64,000 nt of DNA from Pseudogemmobacter humi (GTDB lineage Bacteria > Pseudomonadota > Alphaproteobacteria > Rhodobacterales > Rhodobacteraceae). Where the stretch lies: contig NZ_UXAW01000051.1 of assembly GCF_900609055.1 (NCBI RefSeq), positions 248,001 to 312,000 on the forward strand. Direction: 5' to 3'. The first letter of the stretch is position 1. Every line of letters begins with the position of its first letter. The notes beneath the pieces are model-generated. The model did no database searches, had not been told where the DNA came from, and worked only from the letters and a program-made list of their open reading frames with translations. A program made the translations under genes and the position numbers. Of this stretch, positions 29,071 through 37,487 are shown piece by piece.

Positions 29071-29767
29071 GCGGAACTTCCTGAAACGGGCGACACAGGG
29101 GGGATATGGCGCATTGCGCGCGCTCCGCAACCTCACGATTGCGTTGATTCTGCCGGTTTTTCCGGTTTTCGCAGAGGAGGCGGTGAAGATCGTCGCTTTG
29201 GGCGACAGTCTGACCGCGGGCTACGGGCTGAACGAGGGCGAGGGGCTGGTGCCGCAGCTCCAGGCCTGGCTCGATGCGCAGGGCGCGGGCGTGGTGATCG
29301 GGAATGCGGGCGTCTCGGGCGACACCACCGCCGGAGGGCTGTCGCGGGTGGACTGGGCGCTTGGGGACGGCGCCGATGCGCTGATGGTCACGCTGGGCGG
29401 CAACGACATGCTGCGCGGCATCCCGGCGGCCGAGGTGCGGGCCAATCTCGACGGTATTCTGCGCGCCGCGCGGGGGCGGGATTTGCCGGTGCTGCTGGTC
29501 GCGATGAAGGCGCCCGCGAACTGGGGGCCGGATTATAAACGCGACTTCGACGCGCTTTATGTCGAACTGGCGGAAGAATATGATGCGCTTTTGTATGACG
29601 GGTTCTTTCAGGGCCTGACTGCGGCGGGGGCGGACCCGTCCGATCCGGCGGCGCTGGCGCGCTGGATGCAGGGCGACGGCATCCATCCGAACGCCGAAGG
29701 GGTGAAGCTGATCGCAGAGGCGCTTGGCCCTGCTGTGCTGGAACTGGCGGCACGGGCGCGACAGTAG
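29069..29767 (+). CDS. TesA-like arylesterase / thioesterase I (SGNH hydrolase)
   Basis: 232-residue SGNH/GDSL hydrolase. Block I GDSLTAGYG holds nucleophile Ser47, block II has GNAGVSGDTT, block III GGNDMLRG and block V DGIHPN supplies the Asp-His pair. A hydrophobic stretch (IALILPVFPVFA, about 24-35) acts as signal peptide, giving a periplasmic enzyme. The ATG at 29069 shares two bases with the divergent ybbA start, as in the conserved tesA-ybbA pair. The basic region before the signal peptide is long, so a later start is possible. Confidence 0.9.
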   Translation: MRNFLKRATQGGYGALRALRNLTIALILPVFPVFAEEAVKIVALGDSLTAGYGLNEGEGLVPQLQAWLDAQGAGVVIGNAGVSGDTTAGGLSRVDWALGDGADALMVTLGGNDMLRGIPAAEVRANLDGILRAARGRDLPVLLVAMKAPANWGPDYKRDFDALYVELAEEYDALLYDGFFQGLTAAGADPSDPAALARWMQGDGIHPNAEGVKLIAEALGPAVLELAARARQ

Positions 29768-29800
29768 CGGAGACCGGGCGGCGGGTTGCTGGCCGGGGAT

Positions 29801-29834
29801 GCCTCCGGCGGGGGTATTTGGGTCAGGATGAAAG
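29801..29834 (+). repeat. Hairpin-repeat half-site, copy 3
   Basis: Single half-site GCCTCCGGCGGGGGTATTTG then GGTCAGGATGAAAG. It ends 14 bases before the start codon of the following dehydrogenase gene and so lies in its leader. Confidence 0.8.
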
Positions 29835-29847
29835 ACCGGAGCGGGCG

Positions 29848-31251
29848 ATGACGGAATTTCTTGAGGAACTGAGGGCGGCGCTCGGGGCCGAGCATGTGCT
29901 GACCGGCGATGATGCTTTGCGCTACGGTCGCGACTGGATGGGGCATTACATCGGCCATCCGCTGGCGGTCGCGCGGCCCGCCTCGACCGCCGGGGTCGCG
30001 GCCTGCGTGACGCTTGCCGCCCGCGCGGGCGTGGCCGTGGTGCCGATCGGCGGCAACACCGGCCTTGTCGGCGGCACCATGACCGAGGGCGGGCTGCTGG
30101 TCAGCCTGGAGCGCATGAACCGCATCCGCGAGATCCGTCTCGACGCCCGGCTGGTGATCGCCGAGGCCGGGGTGGTGCTGCAAAAGATCCACGAGGCGGC
30201 CGAGGACCTGGGCCTTTACTTCCCGCTCTGGTTCGGCGCGCGCGGCTCGGCGATGCTGGGCGGCGCGCTTTCGACCAATGCGGGCGGTTCGAACGTGTTG
30301 CGCTACGGCTCGACGCGGGGGCTGTGCCTCGGGCTGGAGGTGGTGCTGGCCGATGGCCGGGTGCTGAACCTGATGAGCGAATTGCACAAGGACAATTCCG
30401 GCTACGATCTGAAACAGCTTTTCATCGGCGCCGAGGGGACTTTGGGGATCATCACGGCGGCGGTGATGAAGCTGGTGCCGGCGCCGCGCGCCCATGCGAC
30501 CGCGGTTGTTGCCGCGCGCGCACTGCCGCAGGCGCTTGCCCTTTTGAACCGGATGCAGGAGGCGACCGGCGGCCGCGTCGAGGCCTTCGAGCTGATGCCC
30601 GCCGATTACGCCCGCCGCCTTGCCGAGGTGCGCCCCGATCTGGGCCAGCCCTTCGCGGAGATCCCCGGGGTCACGATCCTGATCGAGGCCGCGACCACTT
30701 CGGAGGACGAGGCCCGCCCCGGCCCCGACGGCGCGGTGCCGCTGGTCACGAAGCTGGAGGAAGTGCTGGGCGCCATGCTGGAGGAGGGGCTGATCGGGGA
30801 CGCGGTGATCGCCACCTCCGAGGCGAGCCGGAGGGCGATCTGGGCGCGGCGCGAGGCGGCGGCCGAGATCTGCCAGGGCCTTGCCCCCTATGTCGACACC
30901 GACATCTGCCTGCCGGTCGACCGGGTGGACAGGTTCCTGACCGCCGCCGCCGCCCGGCTGGACGCGCTGGATCCGGGTGCGCGCACGATCACCGTGGGGC
31001 ATCTGGGCGACGGCAATCTGCATTTCTCGGTCTATCCCACCCGCGAGGGGCTGGAGCAGGCGGTGATGGAAACGGTCGAGGATCTGGTGGCGGAGCTTGG
31101 CGGCAGCTTCTCGGCCGAACACGGGATCGGCCTGTCGAAACTGCCGTCGATGCGGCGGCGCAAGGATCCGGTCGCGCTGGACGTGATGCGCGCGGTCAAG
31201 GCGGCGCTGGACCCCGGGGGGCGGATGAACCCGGGGAAGGTGATCCCGTAG
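29848..31251 (+). CDS. FAD-linked 2-hydroxyacid dehydrogenase (GlcD/D2HGDH-like)
   Basis: 467 residues. N-terminal PCMH-type FAD-binding domain with VVPIGGNTGLVGG and LGGALSTNAGGSNVLRYGST, and a C-terminal FAD-oxidase domain with ITVGHLGDGNLHF and SFSAEHGIGLSK, the metal-binding histidines of the D-2-hydroxyglutarate dehydrogenase group. It probably oxidises a D-2-hydroxyacid and passes electrons to a carrier. ATG 29848 follows GGAGCGGG; the frame is open to 29818, but that stretch is repeat sequence. Monocistronic as far as visible. Confidence 0.87.
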   Translation: MTEFLEELRAALGAEHVLTGDDALRYGRDWMGHYIGHPLAVARPASTAGVAACVTLAARAGVAVVPIGGNTGLVGGTMTEGGLLVSLERMNRIREIRLDARLVIAEAGVVLQKIHEAAEDLGLYFPLWFGARGSAMLGGALSTNAGGSNVLRYGSTRGLCLGLEVVLADGRVLNLMSELHKDNSGYDLKQLFIGAEGTLGIITAAVMKLVPAPRAHATAVVAARALPQALALLNRMQEATGGRVEAFELMPADYARRLAEVRPDLGQPFAEIPGVTILIEAATTSEDEARPGPDGAVPLVTKLEEVLGAMLEEGLIGDAVIATSEASRRAIWARREAAAEICQGLAPYVDTDICLPVDRVDRFLTAAAARLDALDPGARTITVGHLGDGNLHFSVYPTREGLEQAVMETVEDLVAELGGSFSAEHGIGLSKLPSMRRRKDPVALDVMRAVKAALDPGGRMNPGKVIP

Positions 31252-31359
31252 GGGCACGCACTGGATTCAGCTTATCAGGGCAGGTGCCGGTTGCGGATGC
31301 GCGGTTAGCGAAATTTCGATGGCCTCGCAGGATAACCCGGGTTCAGATCGGGGGCCGGA

Positions 31360-31944
31360 GTGATCATCAGCAGGAAGGACGCATATCACAGATCCTTTGT
31401 CGCATACCTGCGCAGGGAACACCGATCCGGCCTGGGGGGAAACAGGCCTCGCCCGGGGGGCAATGCCGTCTGGCGCAGCTGGCACGGGCCCCTCGCATCG
31501 CGCCAATGACGGGCGCTGTTCGACCGGCCCTCGCCCCCGGATACGGGCCATCCGGGCTCGGACCAGGGATGCAGCTGCGAGGCCGTCCCTTATGTCACCG
31601 GCGAGACGGAATTCGCTTACCATATCATGCAGGAATTTCCGCCCGTTCGGACACACCGACATGGCGATTTCGCATATGATTTTGGCGACATCGAATTTGC
31701 TCACGGAGGGGGCTCTGTCTGCGGGAGGTTCACCGGCAGCGTGACGCCACAGGGGTAGATCCTGCGTATTTCGGGGGAAAGCCGGTTCACGTTCCGGGAC
31801 ATTTTCGAGGATCTTCTCGATATCGGCATCGAAGCCGGGGGCGATCCTTAGGAGATCACCGGAGGGTGGACCCCATCCTTTTCTGCCGGGGTATTCGCAG
31901 AGCGCGAGATCAGCGAGTTCGTTGATCCTCAGAGGGGTGGTTGA
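31360..31944 (+). pseudogene. Decayed gene with three in-frame stop codons
   Basis: One reading frame from GTG 31360 to TGA 31942-31944 gives about 195 codons of coherent protein-like sequence interrupted by TGA at 31507, TAG at 31756 and TAG at 31849. Readable pieces include CSCEAVPYVTGETEFAYHIM, HRHGDFAYDFGDIEFAHGGG, SGESRFTFRDIFEDLLDIGI and FSAGVFAEREISEFVDPQRG. All three stops lie in the same frame, so it decayed by substitutions. No family recognised. Twenty-one bases separate it from the next, frameshifted gene, suggesting a former two-gene operon. Confidence 0.6.
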
Positions 31945-31965
31945 TCCATAAGAGGCAGATTTCTG

Positions 31966-32416
31966 GTGGTGATGGCCATCGCAGGATTATTCGCGATCGG
32001 GATATTTGTCCTGAAAAGGCCGATGGAGATGGTTCTTCCCAATGGTTTCGTCATCCGGGGGAACAGCACCGTCCTGTCGGCCGACCGCCGCACCGTGCTG
32101 CACGACGATGTGGAATTCATTTGCTTCGATGACCGCTTCCTGTTCGTCATGCCACTTTCGGTAGGAAAGGGGGGCTTTGTTCGACAACCAGACGGGGGAG
32201 CAGGTGGATCACCGCGATCATCCCGCCCTCCACGCGCCCGGCGGATTGCTCTATGGCCCCAAAAGCTGCAACGGATATCATGCCGAGGTGACAGGGCCGG
32301 GTCTTTTGCACGATGGCGGCAAATGGCCGTTCCTTCCGTCCTGGAGCGGCCTGAACCGCGAAGATCCCCGCCTGAAGGATCGCGCCTGGCTGGAGCGTCC
32401 CTGCCCGGACCGCTGA
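31966..32416 (+). pseudogene. Small membrane-anchored protein gene with a one-base frameshift
   Basis: The first part reads from GTG 31966 (or ATG 31972): MAIAGLFAIGIFVLKRP membrane anchor, then VLPNGFVIRGNSTVLSADRR and DVEFICFDDRFLFVM. The frame moves by +1 in the G6 run at about 32169-32174 and continues as LFDNQTGEQVDHRDH, GLLYGPKSCNGYHAEVTGPG and KWPFLPSWSGLNREDP to the TGA at 32416. With five G instead of six, one frame of about 149 codons results. Either a true frameshift mutation or a homopolymer error. No family recognised. Confidence 0.6.
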
Positions 32417-32467
32417 TCCGGTCTGTGGCCGCAGAGGCGAGCCAGCGTCCCTGCCGCCGGACGCCTG

Positions 32468-34588
32468 TTATTGGGCCTTTGTGCGCAGTTCCACCTGGAG
32501 GATCGCAGGCGCAGGGCCCGCCGCCGCGCCGTCGTCCGACAGCGCCACCGCGCCGCGGGTGCCCTCGCCGAAACCGGCGTCGAGCAGGGCGGCGTTCATG
32601 CCGCTCATGCCGCCGGTGTCCAGGCTGCGCACCGCCTCCTGTTCCAGATAGCTCAGATCCTCGACCTTGCTGTGGGCGCCGGCGGGGGTCATCACGATCA
32701 GCAGCCGCTCCTGGCCCATGTTCTCGCCGCCGATGGCGAACAGGCCCTTCTTCAGCTCGTCGCCGGGATGCAGGCGGCCCGAGTAGAAATGGGTGATCGA
32801 GTAATCCGCCCCGACATAAAGCACGTTCACATCGACCGGGATGTCCATGTTGTTCTTCGCCAGCACATGCACCTCGTCATTGGTGACGAGGGTCGGAACC
32901 GGCGTCAGATCGAGGCCGCGCAGCACCGGCTGGTCGGGCGAGCGGGTCTGAAGCTGCACATCCACATCCAGCGCGACCGGGCCGAGCGCCTCGCCCAGTT
33001 TCATCAGATTGACCGCCCTGGAAATCGCCGCCAGCTTCTCATGCAGGTTTTCCGCCAGATCGCCCGGCGCAAGGCCGCCGGTCGCCACCTTCGGCGTGCC
33101 CGAGAGATCGCCGGCGAGGCCGGTGCCGGGCAGGATCCAGATCGCATCCGGATCGTCGCTTTCGGGCAGCACCGCCAGCGCCAGATCCGCCGCCACCCCG
33201 GCATCGACGAAGTTCAGACGCGGACCGGAAACCTCTTTCAGCTCGTCCAGCGCCGCCAGGAGCACGTCGGCGGGGGCGCTGCCCGCGGGCGGCAGGGCGA
33301 CGGTCAGCGAGAAATCCAGCACCGCATCGGTCCGGCGCAGATACAGCCCTTCGGGCAGATCGGCAGGCAGGGTCTTGCCGTCCTTCCCGACCGGCGCGGC
33401 GCTGGCGGTGAAGGTCTCGGCCGAGGTCACGCGGACATAGCCGAGCGCCTGCGCGGTCTCGTCCGCCGGTGTCGCCATCACCGCAAGCTCGGTGCCCTCA
33501 GCGAGGCCATGCAGCGTGCCCGCGTTCAGGGTGAAGCCGCTCTCCGTCACGGCGGCAGGCCATTGCGAGACCCGCTCGCCCGGCTCGCCGCCGAAGACCA
33601 CGCGGTCGAGATCGCCCTCGAACAACGGCGTGGTTTTCGCCAGATTGCGGGTGGAATATTTGCGCAACACCTCCTGCGCGACCTGGCCATAGGTGGCGCC
33701 GGGATATTCGGCCAGCGTCTCGAACAGGGTGAAGGTGAAGACGCCCTGGTTCTTGCGGTCGGGCTTGCCGCGCGGCAGGCGCATCTCGGGCGTCATCTCG
33801 GTGCTCTGCGCGGCGTAGAAGGCGACGAGGCTGCCGGGCGTCACATCGCCCGCCGGCGTGGCCGGGGTTTCGGGCAGGAACGAGACGGATTCTGAGACGC
33901 GCGGATCCTCGCCCCCCACGCCGCGGCTGGCGGCGCCGTCGCTGGCGGCGTCGAGCATTTCCTCGGTGATGCCGAGCGCCGAGGGGTCGAGCTGGCGCAT
34001 CACCACCTCGTCGTCGGTTTCCAGCGCGCGGGTGGCGGTGCCGGAATGGCAGCTGTCGAACACGATCCAGATATCGGCGCCCTTCATCCGCAGCCCGTCC
34101 AGCATGGCGCCGATCTCGTCATCGACCAGCGCGTTCTCGACCGTGCCGATCTGGTTGTTCCAGGTGCCGATGTCGACCGGCAGGAACAGCTCGTCCAGCC
34201 CGTCCGGCTCGGTCTCGGGGTCGAGCGCGGGGGCGCGGGTGCCATGGCCCGCCAGATGCAGATAGACGAAATCGCCGGGGCCGACCTTCGCGGTCAGATC
34301 GGCCACCGCGGCGCGGATATTCGCCAGGGTGGCGGTGTCGGCATCCTCGCGCCCGTCGGTCAGCACGGTGACGTTTTCCGGCGCGAAGGGAACCGGCGAC
34401 TGTTCCAGCAGCCAGGTCGAGACCAGTTCCATATCGTTCTTCGGCCCCTTGAGGGACCAGCGCTTGTCGATGTTCTGATAATCGCTGGCCCCGATCAGCA
34501 AAGCGTAATTCTCGCGCGCGAAGGCCGGCAGCGCCAAAAGCCCGAGCGCGGTGCCGAGAAGCAGGGAGCGGAGCGTCTTCTGTGCCAT
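32468..34588 (-). CDS. Secreted caspase-family (C14) protease, first copy
   Basis: 706 residues. Signal peptide MAQKTLRSLLLGTALGLLAL..AFA, then a caspase p20-like domain: ENYALLIGASDYQN, catalytic His115 in HLAGHG and Cys180 in FDSCHSG. The Asp two residues before the Cys is the metacaspase-type S1-pocket position, pointing to cleavage after Arg or Lys. A helical linker follows and the C-terminal part (NNMDIPVDVNVLYVGADYSI) resembles DUF4384, common in bacterial caspase proteins. Start ATG 34588. It lies eight bases after the small secreted protein gene and is co-transcribed with it. Substrates unknown. Confidence 0.82.
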   Translation of the reverse strand: MAQKTLRSLLLGTALGLLALPAFARENYALLIGASDYQNIDKRWSLKGPKNDMELVSTWLLEQSPVPFAPENVTVLTDGREDADTATLANIRAAVADLTAKVGPGDFVYLHLAGHGTRAPALDPETEPDGLDELFLPVDIGTWNNQIGTVENALVDDEIGAMLDGLRMKGADIWIVFDSCHSGTATRALETDDEVVMRQLDPSALGITEEMLDAASDGAASRGVGGEDPRVSESVSFLPETPATPAGDVTPGSLVAFYAAQSTEMTPEMRLPRGKPDRKNQGVFTFTLFETLAEYPGATYGQVAQEVLRKYSTRNLAKTTPLFEGDLDRVVFGGEPGERVSQWPAAVTESGFTLNAGTLHGLAEGTELAVMATPADETAQALGYVRVTSAETFTASAAPVGKDGKTLPADLPEGLYLRRTDAVLDFSLTVALPPAGSAPADVLLAALDELKEVSGPRLNFVDAGVAADLALAVLPESDDPDAIWILPGTGLAGDLSGTPKVATGGLAPGDLAENLHEKLAAISRAVNLMKLGEALGPVALDVDVQLQTRSPDQPVLRGLDLTPVPTLVTNDEVHVLAKNNMDIPVDVNVLYVGADYSITHFYSGRLHPGDELKKGLFAIGGENMGQERLLIVMTPAGAHSKVEDLSYLEQEAVRSLDTGGMSGMNAALLDAGFGEGTRGAVALSDDGAAAGPAPAILQVELRTKAQ

Positions 34589-34596
34589 GGAAAGCC

Positions 34597-35211
34597 TCAG
34601 TTCGTCATCAAAGCGTAATGGGTTTCGGAAGTGCCGCGGTTTTCCACGACAAGGGTGAAATGGCCGTCCTCGGCCGGGGTCCAGCCGCAATAGGCGACAT
34701 GCGAGGGATGGCTGTCGGCGCAGACCAGCCGCCCCTGATCGTCGAGGATCGAAAGGTTCAGATCGGTGCCGGGCGCGGCTTCGGCATAGACTTCGGCATA
34801 GTCGCCGCCGCGGAACGAGAGGTCGGCCAGCCGTGCCTCATCCCCGGCGCCAAGGGCCTCGATCCGGTAGACCGGGCCGGAGATCACCCCTTTCCAGGCC
34901 TGGGCCGCGATATCCTCGGCCAGATCGCGCAGGGGGTCGTCCGCGGCGGTCAGCGCCAGCGCGTCTTCGATCATCGCCTCCCAGCCCGCCGGGCCGGGGG
35001 CCCCGGGCAGGGCTTCGCCGCCCAGAGGCTGCATGTCGAGCGCCTTGCGCAATTGCGCGGCGGCGAGGATCAGCAGCGGATCGCCTGCCTCCAGGCCCCG
35101 GGCGTAAAGCCCGGCCGAGATCGCCGCCTGGCGCAGAGGCGTCGGCCCGTCGGCAAACCCGGGCGCGGCGGCGCCACCGACCAGGGCGGCGATAAGCAGG
35201 CATCTGCGCAT
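34597..35211 (-). CDS. Small secreted protein with PPC-like C-terminus, paralog 1
   Basis: 204 residues with a signal peptide (MRRCLLIAALVGGAAAPGFA). An N-terminal helical segment (AGLYARGLEAGDPLLILAAA) precedes a strand-rich C-terminal half like the pre-peptidase C-terminal (PPC) fold: LSILDDQGRLVCADSHPSHV, YCGWTP, DGHFTLVVENRG. Two cysteines 14 residues apart can form a disulfide. The protein ends LMTN. Two paralogs (42643 and 43428) share the helical motif, the cysteine pair and the final Asn. First gene of an operon with caspase copy 1; divergent from the HtrA-like gene. Confidence 0.75.
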   Translation of the reverse strand: MRRCLLIAALVGGAAAPGFADGPTPLRQAAISAGLYARGLEAGDPLLILAAAQLRKALDMQPLGGEALPGAPGPAGWEAMIEDALALTAADDPLRDLAEDIAAQAWKGVISGPVYRIEALGAGDEARLADLSFRGGDYAEVYAEAAPGTDLNLSILDDQGRLVCADSHPSHVAYCGWTPAEDGHFTLVVENRGTSETHYALMTN

Positions 35212-35366
35212 GCGGGGGCTCCGGTTTATCTGACTGGCGACAGGATGGGGCGAGGGCTGCGGGCTGTAAACGTGCAATTTCCCGATGACCGGATTTGTCA
35301 TGTGACCTGCCGGCGCCGAAGGTCCAGGTTCGGCGCCAGGGCAGTAACCCGAAGGAAGCACCGAGA

Positions 35367-36752
35367 ATGTCTGCATTTTACAGGCCCCGCGCCACTGGTT
35401 CGGCGCGATTCCGTCTCCGATTTTTCACCGTGGCATTTCTGATGACCTGGACATTGATGACGGCGACGGTGCGGGCGGAAACGCCCGCACCCGAGCGCAC
35501 TGCGCTGGACCAGACGATGGATGCGGTGCTGGTGGTGCGCAGCCTCGATTCCGGCGATCTTTTCCTCGGCTCGGCCTTTCTCTGGGGCGAGGAGGCGCTG
35601 GTCGCCGTCACCAACGCCCATGTGGTGGGCGATCATGAAGAGGTCCGCCTGACCGACCGTTACGGGAACGAGGAGACCGGCACGGTGATCGCCACCGATC
35701 CGGTGCGCGATGTGGCGGTGATCGCGGTCGGCCCCGGACCCGACGGCAAACCGCGCCGTGGCCTTGTGCCCTCGGACCAGGCCGCGACCCTCGGGCTTGA
35801 GGTTTTCGCGCTCGGGGCGCCGCTCGGGGCCGAGTTCACCCTGACCGAGGGGCGGGTTTCCGCCATGGCGCGCCAGGTCGATGTTTCGGTGCCCCTGCGG
35901 CTCTTGCAGCATGACGCGGCGGTCAATCCTGGGTCGTCGGGCGGGCCGCTGGTCGATGCAGAGGGGCGGCTGATGGGCATGAACAGCCAGATCGCCGACG
36001 GCAGCCGGATGTTCGTCGGCATCGCCTATGCCATCGCCGCCACGGATCTGAGCCGCATCGTCGGGGGGCTGATCGACGAGACGCTGCCCGCTTTTCCGAA
36101 ACTCGGGCTGAACGCGCGGCCGGTGGATCGCAAACTGGCCGAAGTGCTGGGCGTGCCGGCCGAGGGGCTGCTGGTCGATGCGGTGACCAAAGGCGGCCTT
36201 GCCGAGGGGGCGGGCCTGCGCGCCGGCGACATCATCCTGGCGGTCGATGGCGTGGGTCTGAGCGAGCCCGGCGCCTTCGTCTTCGCGCTGGAAGCGGCGC
36301 TGCATGCGGGCGGTGCCGGGCTGACGGTCGCGCGGGCGGGGGACCGGCTGGATCTGGCGATGAGCTTCGCGCCGCCCGAAGAGGTGGCGGTGCCGGGGCT
36401 GAAGCTGCGCGATATCTCCTCTGCCGGGGCCGAGCCGGAACGCATCCGCAGCTACCGGCTGGGCGCGCTCGGCGTGGTGCTGGCCGAAGAGGGCCGCGTC
36501 GATGCGCTGACCACCGGCTCGCCCGCGGCGCTGGCCGGGCTGAGCCGCGGCGACCGCATTCTTGCGGTGAACGGCGCGGGGGCGGATGACGCTGGCCTCG
36601 CCGCGCTGGAAATCACCGGGCCGGTGATTTTGCTGGTCCAGGCGCCGGGGGGCGCGACCCGGCATCTCTGGCTCGATCCCTGGGGCAGCCAGAGCGGCCC
36701 GCGCCCGGTGGGCGGCGCGAATGTGCTTGACCCGGCGGTCGTGGTGTTCTGA
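35367..36752 (+). CDS. HtrA/DegP-like serine protease with two PDZ domains
   Basis: 461-residue periplasmic protease. Signal peptide to about residue 37 (TVAFLMTWTLMTATVRA), trypsin-fold domain with His85 (VTNAHVV), Asp115 (PVRDVAV) and Ser191 (NPGSSGGPL), then two PDZ domains, at about 230-320 (GLLVDAVTKGGLAEGAGLRA) and 370-440 (VDALTTGSPAALAGLSRGDR). Expected role: quality control or regulated proteolysis in the envelope. ATG 35367 is chosen for the signal peptide. A two-component pair follows 27 bases downstream on the same strand, suggesting that protease and sensor work together. Confidence 0.88.
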   Translation: MSAFYRPRATGSARFRLRFFTVAFLMTWTLMTATVRAETPAPERTALDQTMDAVLVVRSLDSGDLFLGSAFLWGEEALVAVTNAHVVGDHEEVRLTDRYGNEETGTVIATDPVRDVAVIAVGPGPDGKPRRGLVPSDQAATLGLEVFALGAPLGAEFTLTEGRVSAMARQVDVSVPLRLLQHDAAVNPGSSGGPLVDAEGRLMGMNSQIADGSRMFVGIAYAIAATDLSRIVGGLIDETLPAFPKLGLNARPVDRKLAEVLGVPAEGLLVDAVTKGGLAEGAGLRAGDIILAVDGVGLSEPGAFVFALEAALHAGGAGLTVARAGDRLDLAMSFAPPEEVAVPGLKLRDISSAGAEPERIRSYRLGALGVVLAEEGRVDALTTGSPAALAGLSRGDRILAVNGAGADDAGLAALEITGPVILLVQAPGGATRHLWLDPWGSQSGPRPVGGANVLDPAVVVF

Positions 36753-36779
36753 ACCTGTCGCAGCCCCTGGACGAAAGAC

Positions 36780-37487
36780 ATGACCGACCGCATCCTGATC
36801 ATCGAAGACGATCCCGAGATCGCCGCCGCCGTCCGGGCTGAAGCCGAAGCGCTCGGCTGCGAGACCGCCTGGGCGGACACGCTGGAGCGCGGGGTCGGTG
36901 AGGCCACGGCGGGCGATTACCGGGTGATCGTTCTGGACCGGATGCTGCCCGACGGCGACGGGGCGGGGGCGATGGCGAGGATCCGCGCCGGGGGCTCGCG
37001 GGCGATGATCCTGATCCTCTCGGCCCTGGGCCGCGCTTCTGAGCGGGTCGAGGGGCTGGAACAGGGCGCCGACGACTACCTGCCCAAACCCTTCGAGCCC
37101 GAAGAGTTGCGCGCCCGCCTGCGCGCGCTTTTGCGGCGCGGCACGATCCAGGTGCTGGACAACGATCTGATGGCCTTCGGCGATGTCGAGATCCGGCTTA
37201 AGGCGCGCACCGTCCATGTCAGGCGCCGCCATGTCCCGGTCTCGCCGCGCGAATTCGAGCTGATCACCTGGTTCGCGCGCAATGCGGGCCAGGTCGTCAC
37301 CCGGATGCAGCTTCTGGAAAACGTCTGGAATCTGCATTTCGACCCCGGCACCAATGTGGTCGATGTCCATGTCGGGCGGCTGCGGCGCAAGCTGGAAGAG
37401 GCGGGCGCCGCGGTGATCCGCACCGCGCGCGGCGAGGGTTACATCTTCGCGCCGCTCAATGCCGACGACCCCGCGCATGAGGGCTGA
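36780..37487 (+). CDS. OmpR-family response regulator
   Basis: 235 residues: receiver domain with acidic pocket IIEDDPE, phospho-acceptor Asp53 (VLDRMLPDGD) and Lys in DDYLPKPF; winged-helix effector with VSPREFELITWFARNAGQVV and DVHVGRLRRKLE. Encoded between the HtrA-like protease and its cognate kinase, with an 11-base overlap with the kinase gene. Probable control of envelope-protease genes in this cluster is inferred from position. Confidence 0.92.
   Translation: MTDRILIIEDDPEIAAAVRAEAEALGCETAWADTLERGVGEATAGDYRVIVLDRMLPDGDGAGAMARIRAGGSRAMILILSALGRASERVEGLEQGADDYLPKPFEPEELRARLRALLRRGTIQVLDNDLMAFGDVEIRLKARTVHVRRRHVPVSPREFELITWFARNAGQVVTRMQLLENVWNLHFDPGTNVVDVHVGRLRRKLEEAGAAVIRTARGEGYIFAPLNADDPAHEG

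Noticed and set aside
31267-31704. 145-codon minus-strand frame opposite the decayed gene
   Set aside because: No signal peptide, ribosome site or recognisable domain; the plus strand reads as more coherent protein despite its stops.
31507-31851. Recoding (selenocysteine or stop read-through) as explanation for the three in-frame stops
   Set aside because: Two different stop codons, no SECIS-like hairpin noticed, and the downstream gene is also damaged; decay is simpler.
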